In this document: positions 18,422 through 27,324 of the stretch, in pieces | Position numbering within the stretch: the first letter of the stretch is position 1 | Layout of the letters: the number at the start of each line of letters is the position of its first letter | Assembly (NCBI GenBank): GCA_934754475.1 | Contig: CAKVHV010000004.1 | Coordinates: forward strand, 58,170-122,169 | Direction: 5' to 3' | From: an uncultured Clostridia bacterium | GTDB taxonomy: Bacteria; Bacillota; Clostridia; Christensenellales; UBA1242 | DNA length: 64,000 nucleotides | Translations under genes and position numbers: made by a program | The notes under the pieces: model-generated | What the model saw: the letters and a program-made list of their open reading frames with translations, nothing else | What the model was told of the DNA's origin: nothing | The model's database searches: none

Positions 18422-19148
18422 TTTTTCTTTTCCTTCTACGATTTACTATTTTACCGATTAACCCGAATGACACAAAATTTAAGCAACTTTTTATCGCCTT
18501 TTTAAATTTCGCCTTTCCAGTTAACCAACTCCCTGCAAACCAATGGATTGTATGCGTATTTGCCGTTATTCTTTTTTTATTTGTAATTAAATCAATTGGA
18601 CAAAAATAATCTTTTGGATAAAAAACAACATCGCCACAATCGGTTAAAGTATTATTTAAGTTTAACTTAGGATACATTCTTTTTGTTGTATTAGTAATTT
18701 GAACAACATTAGTCTCCATGTTGAACGAACCGTCTTCATTTATAAATGTTTTCGTATCATAATCTTTTAAAAGTTCATTTACCCAAGCACCATGTTTTTC
18801 ACTTGCCATAATTCCAGTCGGTATGGTATCTTTATCTTCATAACCCGAAAATGCTTTGTTATCTAAAAAATCATCCAATGATTTAACAACTTCAACATCG
18901 GTATCCATGTAAATTCCGCCAAAGTCATACATAACTTTTAGTCGGATATAATCCGAAACAAAAGCCCATTTTTTACTTTCATACGCTTGTTTACAATAAT
19001 TATTTTGATTAATATCAAAGGTCGTTTCATCCCAACGCTTAATCTCATAATCGGGACAATATTTTTTCCAACTAGCAATACATTTCTCAGCAAGTGGGGT
19101 CAATGGCTTACCTCCTACCCACACATAATGAATAATTTTTGGTATCAT
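18414..19148 (-). CDS. Family 32 (OCH1-like) glycosyltransferase
   Basis: 244 residues. MIPKIIHYVWVGG at the start, SDYIRLKVMYDFGGIYMDTDVEV with the DxD metal-binding motif near residue 85, and IHWFAGSW near the C-terminus are hallmarks of the sugar-binding DXD glycosyltransferases of capsule and glycan loci. The C-terminus is strongly basic (NRRRKRKNG). The start lies inside the preceding Wzy-like gene, behind AAAAGGAGATATAT. Confidence 0.85.
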   Translation of the reverse strand: MIPKIIHYVWVGGKPLTPLAEKCIASWKKYCPDYEIKRWDETTFDINQNNYCKQAYESKKWAFVSDYIRLKVMYDFGGIYMDTDVEVVKSLDDFLDNKAFSGYEDKDTIPTGIMASEKHGAWVNELLKDYDTKTFINEDGSFNMETNVVQITNTTKRMYPKLNLNNTLTDCGDVVFYPKDYFCPIDLITNKKRITANTHTIHWFAGSWLTGKAKFKKAIKSCLNFVSFGLIGKIVNRRRKRKNG

Positions 19149-20490
19149 ATATATCTCCTTTTTTTATTTTAGTACTTAAAAAGTAATATTTTTGGCTTTT
19201 AAAAATGAAGAATATTAACATTATAAAAATGAAAATATATTTTGTATAGAATAACATTTCTTCAATTGAAATTACTAGAAAAACCAATACCGGCAAATAA
19301 TTGATCATTTTCCTTGACAAATGATTTTTAAAAGAAACTAAATAAGCAATTACCAACATTAAGATTAACACACATCCTATAATGCCATACTTATATAGCA
19401 TGTCAACATAACCACTGTGCGTTCCTATATCCACTAATCTACTTGCAGATACGCCAACTCCAAACAAAATATTTACCATATTTTCTTTCCAAACAGATAT
19501 ATATGTGTTCCAAATAGACACTCTGCCGGTAAGTAATTTATCCATGAGACCACCTTGCGTATACTCAAAAAATCTTGCTAAAGCAGTATCTAATTTCTTT
19601 TCAAATATTTTAAAAACAAGGGGAACCACTCCGATCCCTATACCAACACACAAAAATCCCCTAGTTGTACTTTTTCTAAACATTCCGATAATAAATATAA
19701 TACACACCATGACAGCGATTAGCAAAAATGTTTTAGAAAGTGTTGCGATGCCTGTTATGCAGAATAATAATGCATAAGTTACAAAATCATATAGATTAAC
19801 TATCCCAATTATTCTAAGACAACATACAATAGATAAACCCAAACAACAGAAAAGTTGTAATTGATTAGGGTTCCCACATAACGACATAAATCTTAAATTT
19901 TGATATAATACTATCGAGCGAGTATTCTCAAACAACATCAAAATTAATCCCAAGATAATGTTTACACACATTGACCTTAAATATATTTTACAAGTTTTAA
20001 GAACACAAAACATATCCCTTTGCTCATAAATCAAATAAATTATAACTAAAATAACACAACTACTAAGCACTGAACCAAATTCAGATTTATTAAAATTAAT
20101 TAAGCCATAAATCATTAAAATAATAGTTAAACCCACTATAAAAAAATTTTTAGAAAAGAAATTTTTTTTCATTGTGATAAGGTATTTAATTGCGAAAACA
20201 AAAGCAAATACACTACTCAACATTGCACTAAATGTTATTGGATATTTGGGAAAATTTAAAATTTCAAAAGTTGATAGAAACAATGCAACATTTAAGCAAG
20301 ACGCTATATCAAAAAAAACACAAAACAGAATCCACATTAAAGTTTGCAAACAAAAAAACGGCAAATCCAGTCCAAATAAGACAAAACTCAAAAAATTTAT
20401 AACGGCAAAAAAAAGAATGAGGATAATCTTAGAACATTTAGCGAATTTAGAATTTTTTTCTATTTCATTTATTTTTAACATCCAAACCAT
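19108..20490 (-). CDS. Second O-antigen polymerase-like (Wzy) membrane protein
   Basis: 460 residues with about twelve hydrophobic segments. A large loop contains LLTGRVSIWNTYISVWKENMV followed by GVGVSASRLVDIGTHSGYVDMLYKYGIIG. That pattern (RxxIW, then a conserved H and Y before the last helices) matches O-antigen ligase/polymerase proteins. Its position among glycosyltransferases in the middle of the operon favours the repeat-unit polymerase role. Its 3' end overlaps the GT32 gene by 41 nt and its start overlaps the upstream GT2 gene by 26 nt. Confidence 0.8.
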   Translation of the reverse strand: MVWMLKINEIEKNSKFAKCSKIILILFFAVINFLSFVLFGLDLPFFCLQTLMWILFCVFFDIASCLNVALFLSTFEILNFPKYPITFSAMLSSVFAFVFAIKYLITMKKNFFSKNFFIVGLTIILMIYGLINFNKSEFGSVLSSCVILVIIYLIYEQRDMFCVLKTCKIYLRSMCVNIILGLILMLFENTRSIVLYQNLRFMSLCGNPNQLQLFCCLGLSIVCCLRIIGIVNLYDFVTYALLFCITGIATLSKTFLLIAVMVCIIFIIGMFRKSTTRGFLCVGIGIGVVPLVFKIFEKKLDTALARFFEYTQGGLMDKLLTGRVSIWNTYISVWKENMVNILFGVGVSASRLVDIGTHSGYVDMLYKYGIIGCVLILMLVIAYLVSFKNHLSRKMINYLPVLVFLVISIEEMLFYTKYIFIFIMLIFFIFKSQKYYFLSTKIKKGDIYDTKNYSLCVGRR

Positions 20491-21307
20491 TTTTCCTTAA
20501 TTTTTTTTCGTAAAATTTTTGTCTTAATTTATTTGGCATCAAGACTTGCACAGCAAATCTTGTAAGCAATATTTTTAAATATGTAATCAAATCAATGTAT
20601 TTAGTTTTTTTCATATACTTAAATAATTTTTTCTGACTTTTAAAGTATTTATATCCTCCACGTCTTGCATACAAATCTTTTGTTACCCTCATTTCTAATA
20701 AAGCCTGAGAACAATTATCCATAGCACAGCCGTGTTGAAGCATTCTTATCCACAAATAATAGTCTTCACAAAGTTTCATATCTAAATAATTTCCCGATAG
20801 CAGAACTTTTGATTTTTTGAAAACCACAGATGGATGACAGAATGGATTGCGTTGTTTCGAATATTTTTCAATATTTTTTTGTCCAACAGGCACATTATGA
20901 ATAGACACAACATTATCTATATCGTCTACAAACTCTTCTACTTGGCAACCTATCAAATCCAAATCCTTTTCTTTCATTTCATCTAGTTGAATTTCAATTC
21001 TGTTTGGCTTTGAGTAGTCATCACTATCCATTCTTGCAATAAGTTCATTTTTGCAGAGTTCAACGCCTTTTTGCATGGTCAATCCAAGTCCAATATTTGT
21101 CTCGTTACGATACAATTCAATGCAATTATTATCTTTGCACATTTGATCAATTTTTTCATCCAAAGCGTTAGGAACTTGACCATCAACTATAAGTACAATT
21201 TGATCAGGCTTAATAGTTTGATTAAGCATACTTTGCAATGAAGTTTCAAACCACTCGGGCTTGTCATTTTTGTATACAGACATCAGTACTGAATACTTTT
21301 CACTCAT
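20465..21307 (-). CDS. Family 2 glycosyltransferase (WfgS/AmsE-like)
   Basis: 280 residues. VLMSVYKNDKPEWFETSL, MLNQTIKPDQIVLIVDG, RNETNIGLGLTMQKGV and ARMDSDDYSKPNRIE with the catalytic-metal DSDD are present. This sub-group commonly transfers galactose, glucose or related sugars onto the initiating sugar. I start at the ATG at 21305-21307, two bases after the stop of the sugar transferase; a GTG nine bases upstream is the alternative. Confidence 0.86.
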   Translation of the reverse strand: MSEKYSVLMSVYKNDKPEWFETSLQSMLNQTIKPDQIVLIVDGQVPNALDEKIDQMCKDNNCIELYRNETNIGLGLTMQKGVELCKNELIARMDSDDYSKPNRIEIQLDEMKEKDLDLIGCQVEEFVDDIDNVVSIHNVPVGQKNIEKYSKQRNPFCHPSVVFKKSKVLLSGNYLDMKLCEDYYLWIRMLQHGCAMDNCSQALLEMRVTKDLYARRGGYKYFKSQKKLFKYMKKTKYIDLITYLKILLTRFAVQVLMPNKLRQKFYEKKLRKNGLDVKNK

Positions 21308-21308
21308 C

Positions 21309-22067
21309 CTACTCACCCTTATTTCTCAAACTCTCGTCAAACTCGATTTTAGCATGCTTCTGCTTGGTGAGTTCTTGAGCCTTTTTGAGTCCTTTTTCAT
21401 ACTGAGATTTTGTGATTTCGTTGTCTTTTAGTAATTGGTCTGGATAGTAATATTCTCTCTTGTGACTATCTTCTTTTGCGCCCTCTACCGAGCCACCTTT
21501 GAACACTGCAAGAAAAGTACCTATAAACAATTTAAAATCGTTTTTAAATGTTACGTTTTTCGCATATTCTATATCTCTTTTGAAAACACTTTCCCAACTA
21601 AGTTCGCTATTTCTATCATAAACTTGTGCAGGGCCTGTAAGTCCCGGTCTTACGGAGTAGGCTTTTTTGATAACATCATCTGAATAAAAGACCATATCTT
21701 TGACAAGTCTTGGTCTAGGGCCTACGATAGACATATTTCCTTTGAGAATATTAAATAACTGTGGAAGTTCGTCGATTGAAGTCTTTCTCAAAATCTTTCC
21801 CCACCAAGTAATTCTATCCTTGTCTGGCAAGAGATTTCCGTCTTTGTCTTTTTTGTTGGTCATTGACCTAAATTTGTAAAGCACAAAAATTTTGCCGTTT
21901 TTACCTGGTCTATATTGTCTCAAAATTGGACTAAAACCGATAAAAATTAGCGACAACAAGTATGTAAGTATTAGAATTGGAGATAATATGATTATCGCCA
22001 AAAAAGATAATATGATGTCGAAAAATCTTTTGAAGAATTTTTCGTAAATTCCACGTTTTTGTTTCAT
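21309..22067 (-). CDS. Initiating sugar-phosphate transferase (phosphoglycosyl transferase)
   Basis: 252 residues. One N-terminal membrane-embedded helix (about 15-40) is followed by the catalytic domain with LYKFRSM, LRKTSIDELPQLFNILKGNMSIVGPRP and VRPGLTGPAQV. That is the small monotopic WbaP/CpsE core without the large N-terminal extension. It moves a sugar-1-phosphate from a UDP-sugar to undecaprenyl phosphate and commits the repeat unit. The residues after position 215 are charged and variable. I start at the ATG at 22065-22067 behind TTAAGGGAGTT. It is the first gene of the operon. Confidence 0.93.
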   Translation of the reverse strand: MKQKRGIYEKFFKRFFDIILSFLAIIILSPILILTYLLSLIFIGFSPILRQYRPGKNGKIFVLYKFRSMTNKKDKDGNLLPDKDRITWWGKILRKTSIDELPQLFNILKGNMSIVGPRPRLVKDMVFYSDDVIKKAYSVRPGLTGPAQVYDRNSELSWESVFKRDIEYAKNVTFKNDFKLFIGTFLAVFKGGSVEGAKEDSHKREYYYPDQLLKDNEITKSQYEKGLKKAQELTKQKHAKIEFDESLRNKGE

Positions 22068-22179
22068 AACTCCCTTAACCTTTTTTGTTTTGTTATGCAA
22101 AGGTCTAACTCCCCTTTTGCACAATCAAATAATAATTTAAAAAAATAAAATATTATATATACAACAATATACGTGACTC

Positions 22180-22209
22180 ATTATACCACAAAAAGACAAT
22201 ACTCGTCAA
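22180..22209 (-). promoter_or_regulatory. Promoter of the polysaccharide operon
   Basis: On the minus strand TTGACG (22204-22209), an 18-bp spacer and a perfect TATAAT (22180-22185). The transcript would have a leader of about 105 nt before the sugar transferase and would read through all ten genes. Confidence 0.72.
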
Positions 22210-22458
22210 TGATTTTATCTTATTTCCAAAAATTAGCAAAAACCCGTTTTTTAAAAAACAATATTTAAGATTTCGAATACTTAACAAATATTTTAGCACT
22301 CTCAAAACACATGTTTTAATCTTAAAAAAAAATCTAATTTTAGTCCTACTCCGAAATGAAATTTTATATCTTAAAAACCACAAAAAATTATTAATTAAGT
22401 CTAAAAATCTACATAAAACACAGAAAAAATACATATATTTAATTAAAACAAAGGGGCT
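22210..22458. other. Non-coding gap upstream of the polysaccharide operon
   Basis: About 250 nt of very AT-rich sequence between divergent units. I see no gene with a credible ribosome binding site and no strong hairpin. It must hold the promoter of the plus-strand gene that starts near 22459. Confidence 0.5.
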
Positions 22459-22803
22459 TTGGGAATTTTGAGAAATAAGACAAAATTAGAGTTAATCGAC
22501 AATTATATTGACATATTTAAGATAATTTTTTGTTGCAAACAAACTATTCTTGGTGCATCAGACGAACAAGTTGTCCTAAAGTATGAGCAAATATTGAGGT
22601 CAACCCTAAGTCTCAAAAATAACTACGAAGAAATGTTCAAAAACCTAAAAATGTACAACACATCATTTTTAATATTAAAAAAAGACTTAGAAAACGCACT
22701 TTCTAAGTCTAATAATTTGAGTGCAACCAAAAATTATGATGAACTAATTGTGTCAAAAACCAAAATTGAAAATATGCTAAAATCTGCAATTAACAAGGTT
22801 TGA
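22459..22803 (+). CDS. Hypothetical helical protein (about 114 aa)
   Basis: The reading frame starts with TTG at 22459 or 22468 behind AAGGGG; no ATG is near. The protein is mainly charged amphipathic helix with coiled-coil tendency and two cysteines (FCCKQ). No transmembrane segment and no family that I recognise. It lies between the polysaccharide operon and folD, which converges on it. Coding codon use and the absence of a competing frame support it as real. Confidence 0.55.
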   Translation: MGILRNKTKLELIDNYIDIFKIIFCCKQTILGASDEQVVLKYEQILRSTLSLKNNYEEMFKNLKMYNTSFLILKKDLENALSKSNNLSATKNYDELIVSKTKIENMLKSAINKV

Positions 22804-22820
22804 TATTTTAAAATTTCACA

Positions 22821-23663
22821 TTAATTACTTAACAAACTTTCGGCACTTTCGACCGTTTGAAGCAAAAGCGAATTGATTGTCATTGGACCAACCCCACCAG
22901 GAACTGGAGTGTATGCCGAAGAAATATCTTTGACATTTTCTAAGTCTATATCCCCCACATTGCCTTCGTTGTAGCCAGCATCAACAAGCACAGCACCGGG
23001 TTTTATCCATTCGGCTTTTATGAAGTTTGCAATACCCACACAGCCAACAACTATGTCGGCGGTTTTTACGATGTCACTTAAGTTTTGAGTTTTTGAGTGA
23101 CAAATTGTAACTGTGCAGTTTTCATTTAAAAGAAGCATAGCTACTGGTTTTCCAAGAATGGCACTTCGCCCAACAACAACAGCATGCTTTCCAGCAAGTT
23201 CGATATTATATGCTTTCAAAATTCGAATAATTCCATATGGAGTTGCACATTTGTATGCCTTCTCTCCCATGGAAACCTTCCCAAAAGACCAACTATTAAC
23301 CCCGTCTACATCTTTTTGTAAAGATATTTCATCAAAACAAAGTCTTTCGTCGATTTGTTTTGGCACTGGATGTTGAAGAAGAATTCCGCAAACTTTTTTG
23401 TCTTCATTCAAATCTCTAATAACTTTGAGAAGTTCGTCAGTAGTTGTATTATTTTCCAAGTGAATTATTTGAGATTCAAGACCAATTCTTTCACAAGCCC
23501 TAGCCTTCATCTTGACATATGTAACACTAGCGGGATTGTCTCCAACCAAAATTGTTGATAAAACTGGTTTGAAACCAAGTTTTTCTACAAGCACTTCCAC
23601 TCGCTTTCTTAGTTCTACTTCAACATTCTTAGAAAGTTCTTTTCCATTTAAAATTTCAGCCAT
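22821..23663 (-). CDS. folD: Bifunctional methylenetetrahydrofolate dehydrogenase/cyclohydrolase
   Basis: 280 residues. The catalytic lysine lies in SVTYVKMKARACERIG, and GILLQHPVPKQID, DVDGVN, VVGRSAILGKPVAMLL (the NADP site) and PVPGGVGPMTI follow. It converts 5,10-methylene-THF to 10-formyl-THF for purine and formyl-Met synthesis. The usual QLPLP is QHPVP here, a tolerated variant. Single-gene unit. Confidence 0.96.
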   Translation of the reverse strand: MAEILNGKELSKNVEVELRKRVEVLVEKLGFKPVLSTILVGDNPASVTYVKMKARACERIGLESQIIHLENNTTTDELLKVIRDLNEDKKVCGILLQHPVPKQIDERLCFDEISLQKDVDGVNSWSFGKVSMGEKAYKCATPYGIIRILKAYNIELAGKHAVVVGRSAILGKPVAMLLLNENCTVTICHSKTQNLSDIVKTADIVVGCVGIANFIKAEWIKPGAVLVDAGYNEGNVGDIDLENVKDISSAYTPVPGGVGPMTINSLLLQTVESAESLLSN

Positions 23664-23822
23664 ATTAATTCTCCGATTTTTTATTAGTTTAACAAAGATT
23701 AAATGAAATTACAAATAACTTAATATCTGTTTTAGAAAAAAGTTTATTAAAACACTTGCTATGAGCGAATAAACAAATTTGTTTTTACAAAAAATATATA
23801 AAAAGCAAAATTTAGGATATGT

Positions 23823-24632
23823 ATGGAAAAGAAAGGAACAATAATCTGTCTTATATTTATTGGCGTGATACTACTTAGCGCTGTAGGCTATATAATTTTT
23901 TCGGGAATAACTGCAAACGAATACAATTATGTCTTGCTTGAAATTAACCCAAAGATTGAATTCTTGTGCGACAAAAATTTTAAGGTAGTAAGTTTTAGAC
24001 CAATAAACTATGATGCAGAAGTATTAATGGTTGGTGTTGAATACAAGGGCATGGATATTAAAGATGCCACAAGCGATTTTGTAGACATCTGTGCAAGAGC
24101 GGGATATATTGATGTTGATGGCAAAGACAATGCTCTAAACATAACCATTATTGATGGCATCACCCAAGCACTTGATGTACATGTAACACAAAACATTTAT
24201 TCTCATCTTAGAAAACAAGAGATACTTTGTGCAGTAGTTGAAAACTACGAAGACCGAAATATGTTTGATGAAAAAAAGAAAAACCAAGTTTGTTGTGCTA
24301 ATAAGTATAAATTAATTAAGACAATGCAAACATACTTGCCAGACAAAAGTGTAAAAGAACTAAATGCCTTGAGTGAAGTTGAGCTTATTGACATAGTTAA
24401 CAATATGCACAGCGAATATGAATACAATCCAACCCAAGAACAAATAGAACTCAAAACAAAACTCATTGATTTGAATAGAGAAAAGTACAACTCTCACAAA
24501 GCAAAGATAACCAACAAAACACAATCTGAGTTTAGCCAAAAATTTGATAAATACCAAAAAACCAAAGCACAAAATTATATGATTAACTTTGAAAGTTCTT
24601 ATAATTCTTGGCAAGACAGAAGATATTCTTGA
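23823..24632 (+). CDS. RsgI-like single-pass membrane protein
   Basis: 269 residues. A transmembrane helix (about 7-28) precedes a domain of about 100 residues with VLLEINPKIEFLCDKNFKVV and KGMDIKDATSDFVDICARAGYI. This resembles the periplasm-facing middle domain of RsgI anti-sigma factors (SVDINPSIE, then GxxVxEA). The cytoplasmic anti-sigma domain of true RsgI is missing and no sigI gene is adjacent, so it is probably an orphan sensor or surface protein. The C-terminal 110 residues are charged and helical. Confidence 0.65.
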   Translation: MEKKGTIICLIFIGVILLSAVGYIIFSGITANEYNYVLLEINPKIEFLCDKNFKVVSFRPINYDAEVLMVGVEYKGMDIKDATSDFVDICARAGYIDVDGKDNALNITIIDGITQALDVHVTQNIYSHLRKQEILCAVVENYEDRNMFDEKKKNQVCCANKYKLIKTMQTYLPDKSVKELNALSEVELIDIVNNMHSEYEYNPTQEQIELKTKLIDLNREKYNSHKAKITNKTQSEFSQKFDKYQKTKAQNYMINFESSYNSWQDRRYS

Positions 24633-24678
24633 CAATAAATATATACTTGTTGACAAATAATAATGATAAATAAAAAAA

Positions 24679-24712
24679 TAAAAGACTCTACTTATGGAGT
24701 CTTTATTTAATT
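24679..24712. terminator. Bidirectional intrinsic terminator
   Basis: Arms AAAGACTC (24681-24688) and GAGTCTTT (24697-24704), with A- and T-runs on both sides. It lies between the RsgI-like gene and the converging dnaI-like gene. Confidence 0.7.
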
Positions 24713-25643
24713 ATTTTTCATCTAGTCCAACCCTCAAATCTTTGCCTTCAATTTTGATTTTTAGGCTATGTTTTTTGTGCATTAATCTACTAAATATTCT
24801 TTCACCATACACATCTTGAATTTGTGCCAAATTTAGATTTGTTGTAATAACTGTTTTCTTGTGATTTAACATTCGCTCATTCAAAACCAAATACAAATAT
24901 TCATTCGTTACATTTTTAATTTTGTTTTCGCTACCCAAATCATCTATAAACAAAATATCTGAATTTAGATACATGTCAATAATATCCGACTTGTCTTCGA
25001 GCGATGCACAATGATATTTGAGCATATCTTGATTAAAACTAAAAGCGGTTGCATATTTGACAACTTTGTTTTTGTCTATACAAAGTGATGCCATACATTG
25101 CATAAGGTGAGTCTTTCCAACTCCAGTATCTCCTACTAGTAAAATTGTATCTACGGGAGTATTGTCTATATTCAAAACAAACTTTTTCATTTTGTCATAA
25201 ATTGTTTTGATTTTTGCTTTGTCTTTGAAACAAGAATAATCGTCATTAAACTTTGAAAAGTTATCTAAATTAATTCCACTAAGTGAAGCAAGCACTCTAC
25301 TCATTTCATTTTTTAAACATTCACAATCCTTGCCACCAACAACACCCGTGTCTTTGCAAAGTTTACAATTATACTTAGGCTTCAAATCTGATTTTAGATA
25401 ACCATTTTCAATAAGTAGTTTTGCAATCTCATCACGATTTGAATTATATTTATCTTTTAGTTCTTTTGCACTCTTACCGTTAACTTCTAGTTTTGCAATT
25501 TCAACAATTAGCATTTTACACTCTACAAACAAGTCTCTGATTTTTTCAATCTTCAAGACTTCGGACAAAGTCTTTTCAGCCTTGTCTTCAACCAACATTT
25601 TTTTCTTAAGAATATTTTTAAGAGCAACACTTCTTATATCCAT
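24711..25643 (-). CDS. dnaI: Primosomal helicase loader DnaI (DnaC-like AAA+ ATPase)
   Basis: 310 residues. The N-terminal helicase-binding part ends in a zinc-ribbon CKLCKDTG...CEC (about residues 93-105). The AAA+ core has Walker A LLVGDTGVGKTHLM (about 165-178), Walker B DILFIDDLGSE and sensor 1 VITTNLN. With DnaB and DnaD it loads the replicative helicase at oriC and at restarted forks in Firmicutes. It follows the DnaB/DnaD-like gene by 12 nt, the classical dnaB-dnaI pair. The ATG follows TTGGAGAAATT. Confidence 0.93.
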   Translation of the reverse strand: MDIRSVALKNILKKKMLVEDKAEKTLSEVLKIEKIRDLFVECKMLIVEIAKLEVNGKSAKELKDKYNSNRDEIAKLLIENGYLKSDLKPKYNCKLCKDTGVVGGKDCECLKNEMSRVLASLSGINLDNFSKFNDDYSCFKDKAKIKTIYDKMKKFVLNIDNTPVDTILLVGDTGVGKTHLMQCMASLCIDKNKVVKYATAFSFNQDMLKYHCASLEDKSDIIDMYLNSDILFIDDLGSENKIKNVTNEYLYLVLNERMLNHKKTVITTNLNLAQIQDVYGERIFSRLMHKKHSLKIKIEGKDLRVGLDEK

Positions 25644-25655
25644 AATTTCTCCAAA

Positions 25656-27089
25656 TTAAATTTCTATTTCTGTAATGCTATCAAAAAGACTATCTAGTTC
25701 TTGTTTTTCGTAATCTCTTTTTTGTGCGGATTTTTTGTCACTCACAATAACATTTGAACTATCTGAAGATAACTTTTTAGCATCATCAACTGTACTTATA
25801 TTTTTGATATGATATTCAGACAACAACTTATTTAAATACTGCATTGGCATAAATTTTTTTACACTCAATTCTTCGGCATAGTCTAGTAGTTCTCTACTTA
25901 TTTTCCAATCATATATCCATGTTTTGTAGAACATTCTATCTTGAGAATTAACCATTCTAACAATACCTAGTTTTTGAAGTATATTGGCAATTTCTTCGTC
26001 GTTTTTGACAATATCTTCCATATAATTGTCAATAGATGATGATGTTAGAAGTCCAAGCTTAAACATGTTTTGCATGTGAGCATTAAAACTTTCAAGAGAG
26101 CGTATACTTGATTTAAATGCAAAGTTAGATAGTTTAATAATCGCGTCTTCTTCAAATCCAAGTTGTAGCCAATTAACAATATATGTATCCACTACACTTG
26201 TTAAATCTGGATAATATTGACCCAAATTTTTGACAACTGTTTTTGCTAGTGTAAACATCTGTTCTCTTGAATCAAAGTAGTTATAAATCTCTTTGATGCT
26301 TTCAAGTTTTAGACTATAACAATTAAGAATAAATGAGCCTAGTCTTTCAAAAGTTTTTGCTTTAGATTTTTTTGCAATTGCAATTATTAAGTCGGTGCTT
26401 ATATCCATTTCTTTCGTCCATTGCAAGAATAGTCCGAACTCATCTACAGTTGCCTGCCTTCTAAGCCCCATAGCCTTGAGCACAAGTGTTATGTCTCCAG
26501 TTATACGTTCTTGAGTCAAAATTCTTTCATCAACATCGGCACTTGTTTTGACTCCATCATAAGCCCAGTTTTTTGCAATAGTTGTAATATAATTAACCGA
26601 AACATTTTTGCCTTTTTGTTTAACAGAATAATCTATGATTTTAAGCACTGCTTCTTTTTCAAGTCCAAGGCTTTCAATCAAATAATAAAACTCTTCAAAC
26701 TCTCTTGGGGTGAGCATTTTTGAACCGATTAGTTCTTGTGCGGAAATATTAAATGCAGTGTATTTGTCAACATTATATTTTTTAAGTTTTTGCAAAGCAT
26801 TCTTGGTAGGTAAATATTTAATTACTACTGGCTCTATATTGATAACTTGTACAAGACCCTTTTCTTGCCAGTAATAAAATATACTGATTATATCTTCTCT
26901 CTTTAGATTTAAATTTTTTTCAAACATCTCAAGCGAATTATCTTTGCTTAAGTTACAAAGATACAAGCCATACAAATATACTTTTACATAATCGCCTTCG
27001 GCATTTGGCAAAAAATCTGTTATAAAAAGATTGTCAAGACTAATACTATTTTTACTTACAACTTCGCTTGAAAATTCACAAAATGCCAT
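25656..27089 (-). CDS. dnaB: Replication initiation and membrane attachment protein DnaB (DnaD domains)
   Basis: 477 residues. A winged-helix N-terminal domain (about 1-115, with KREDIISIFYYWQEKGLV) is followed by two DnaD-type helical domains. The first (about 130-185) includes YYLIESLGLEKEAVLKIIDY and NYITTIAKNW; the second is around residues 195-370. This is the Firmicute DnaB, not the E. coli DnaB helicase: it is a co-loader that acts with DnaI at the origin. Sequence conservation in the family is low, so the call rests on domain order and the dnaI neighbour. Confidence 0.85.
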   Translation of the reverse strand: MAFCEFSSEVVSKNSISLDNLFITDFLPNAEGDYVKVYLYGLYLCNLSKDNSLEMFEKNLNLKREDIISIFYYWQEKGLVQVINIEPVVIKYLPTKNALQKLKKYNVDKYTAFNISAQELIGSKMLTPREFEEFYYLIESLGLEKEAVLKIIDYSVKQKGKNVSVNYITTIAKNWAYDGVKTSADVDERILTQERITGDITLVLKAMGLRRQATVDEFGLFLQWTKEMDISTDLIIAIAKKSKAKTFERLGSFILNCYSLKLESIKEIYNYFDSREQMFTLAKTVVKNLGQYYPDLTSVVDTYIVNWLQLGFEEDAIIKLSNFAFKSSIRSLESFNAHMQNMFKLGLLTSSSIDNYMEDIVKNDEEIANILQKLGIVRMVNSQDRMFYKTWIYDWKISRELLDYAEELSVKKFMPMQYLNKLLSEYHIKNISTVDDAKKLSSDSSNVIVSDKKSAQKRDYEKQELDSLFDSITEIEI

Positions 27090-27324
27090 TTTGATATTTG
27101 CTCCCTTAAACTAAATTCTATTCTAATATACCACACTTTAGATACCCAATTCAACAAAAATTTTGAAATTTGGAAAAATTATTTTTATACACAATTTGGC
27201 AACTTTCCAAAATGTTTATAAAAAATAATTTGAAAAAATGAAAGCATTATATTTTGAATATAATAAATTATATGTTACAATACTTATGAAAAAATGTTCA
27301 AATGAAAAATGGAGAAATTAAATA

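Noticed and set aside
22153..22434. Minus-strand 93-codon frame upstream of the sugar transferase
   Set aside because: Low-complexity AT-rich sequence, no ribosome binding site, and it overlaps the operon promoter.
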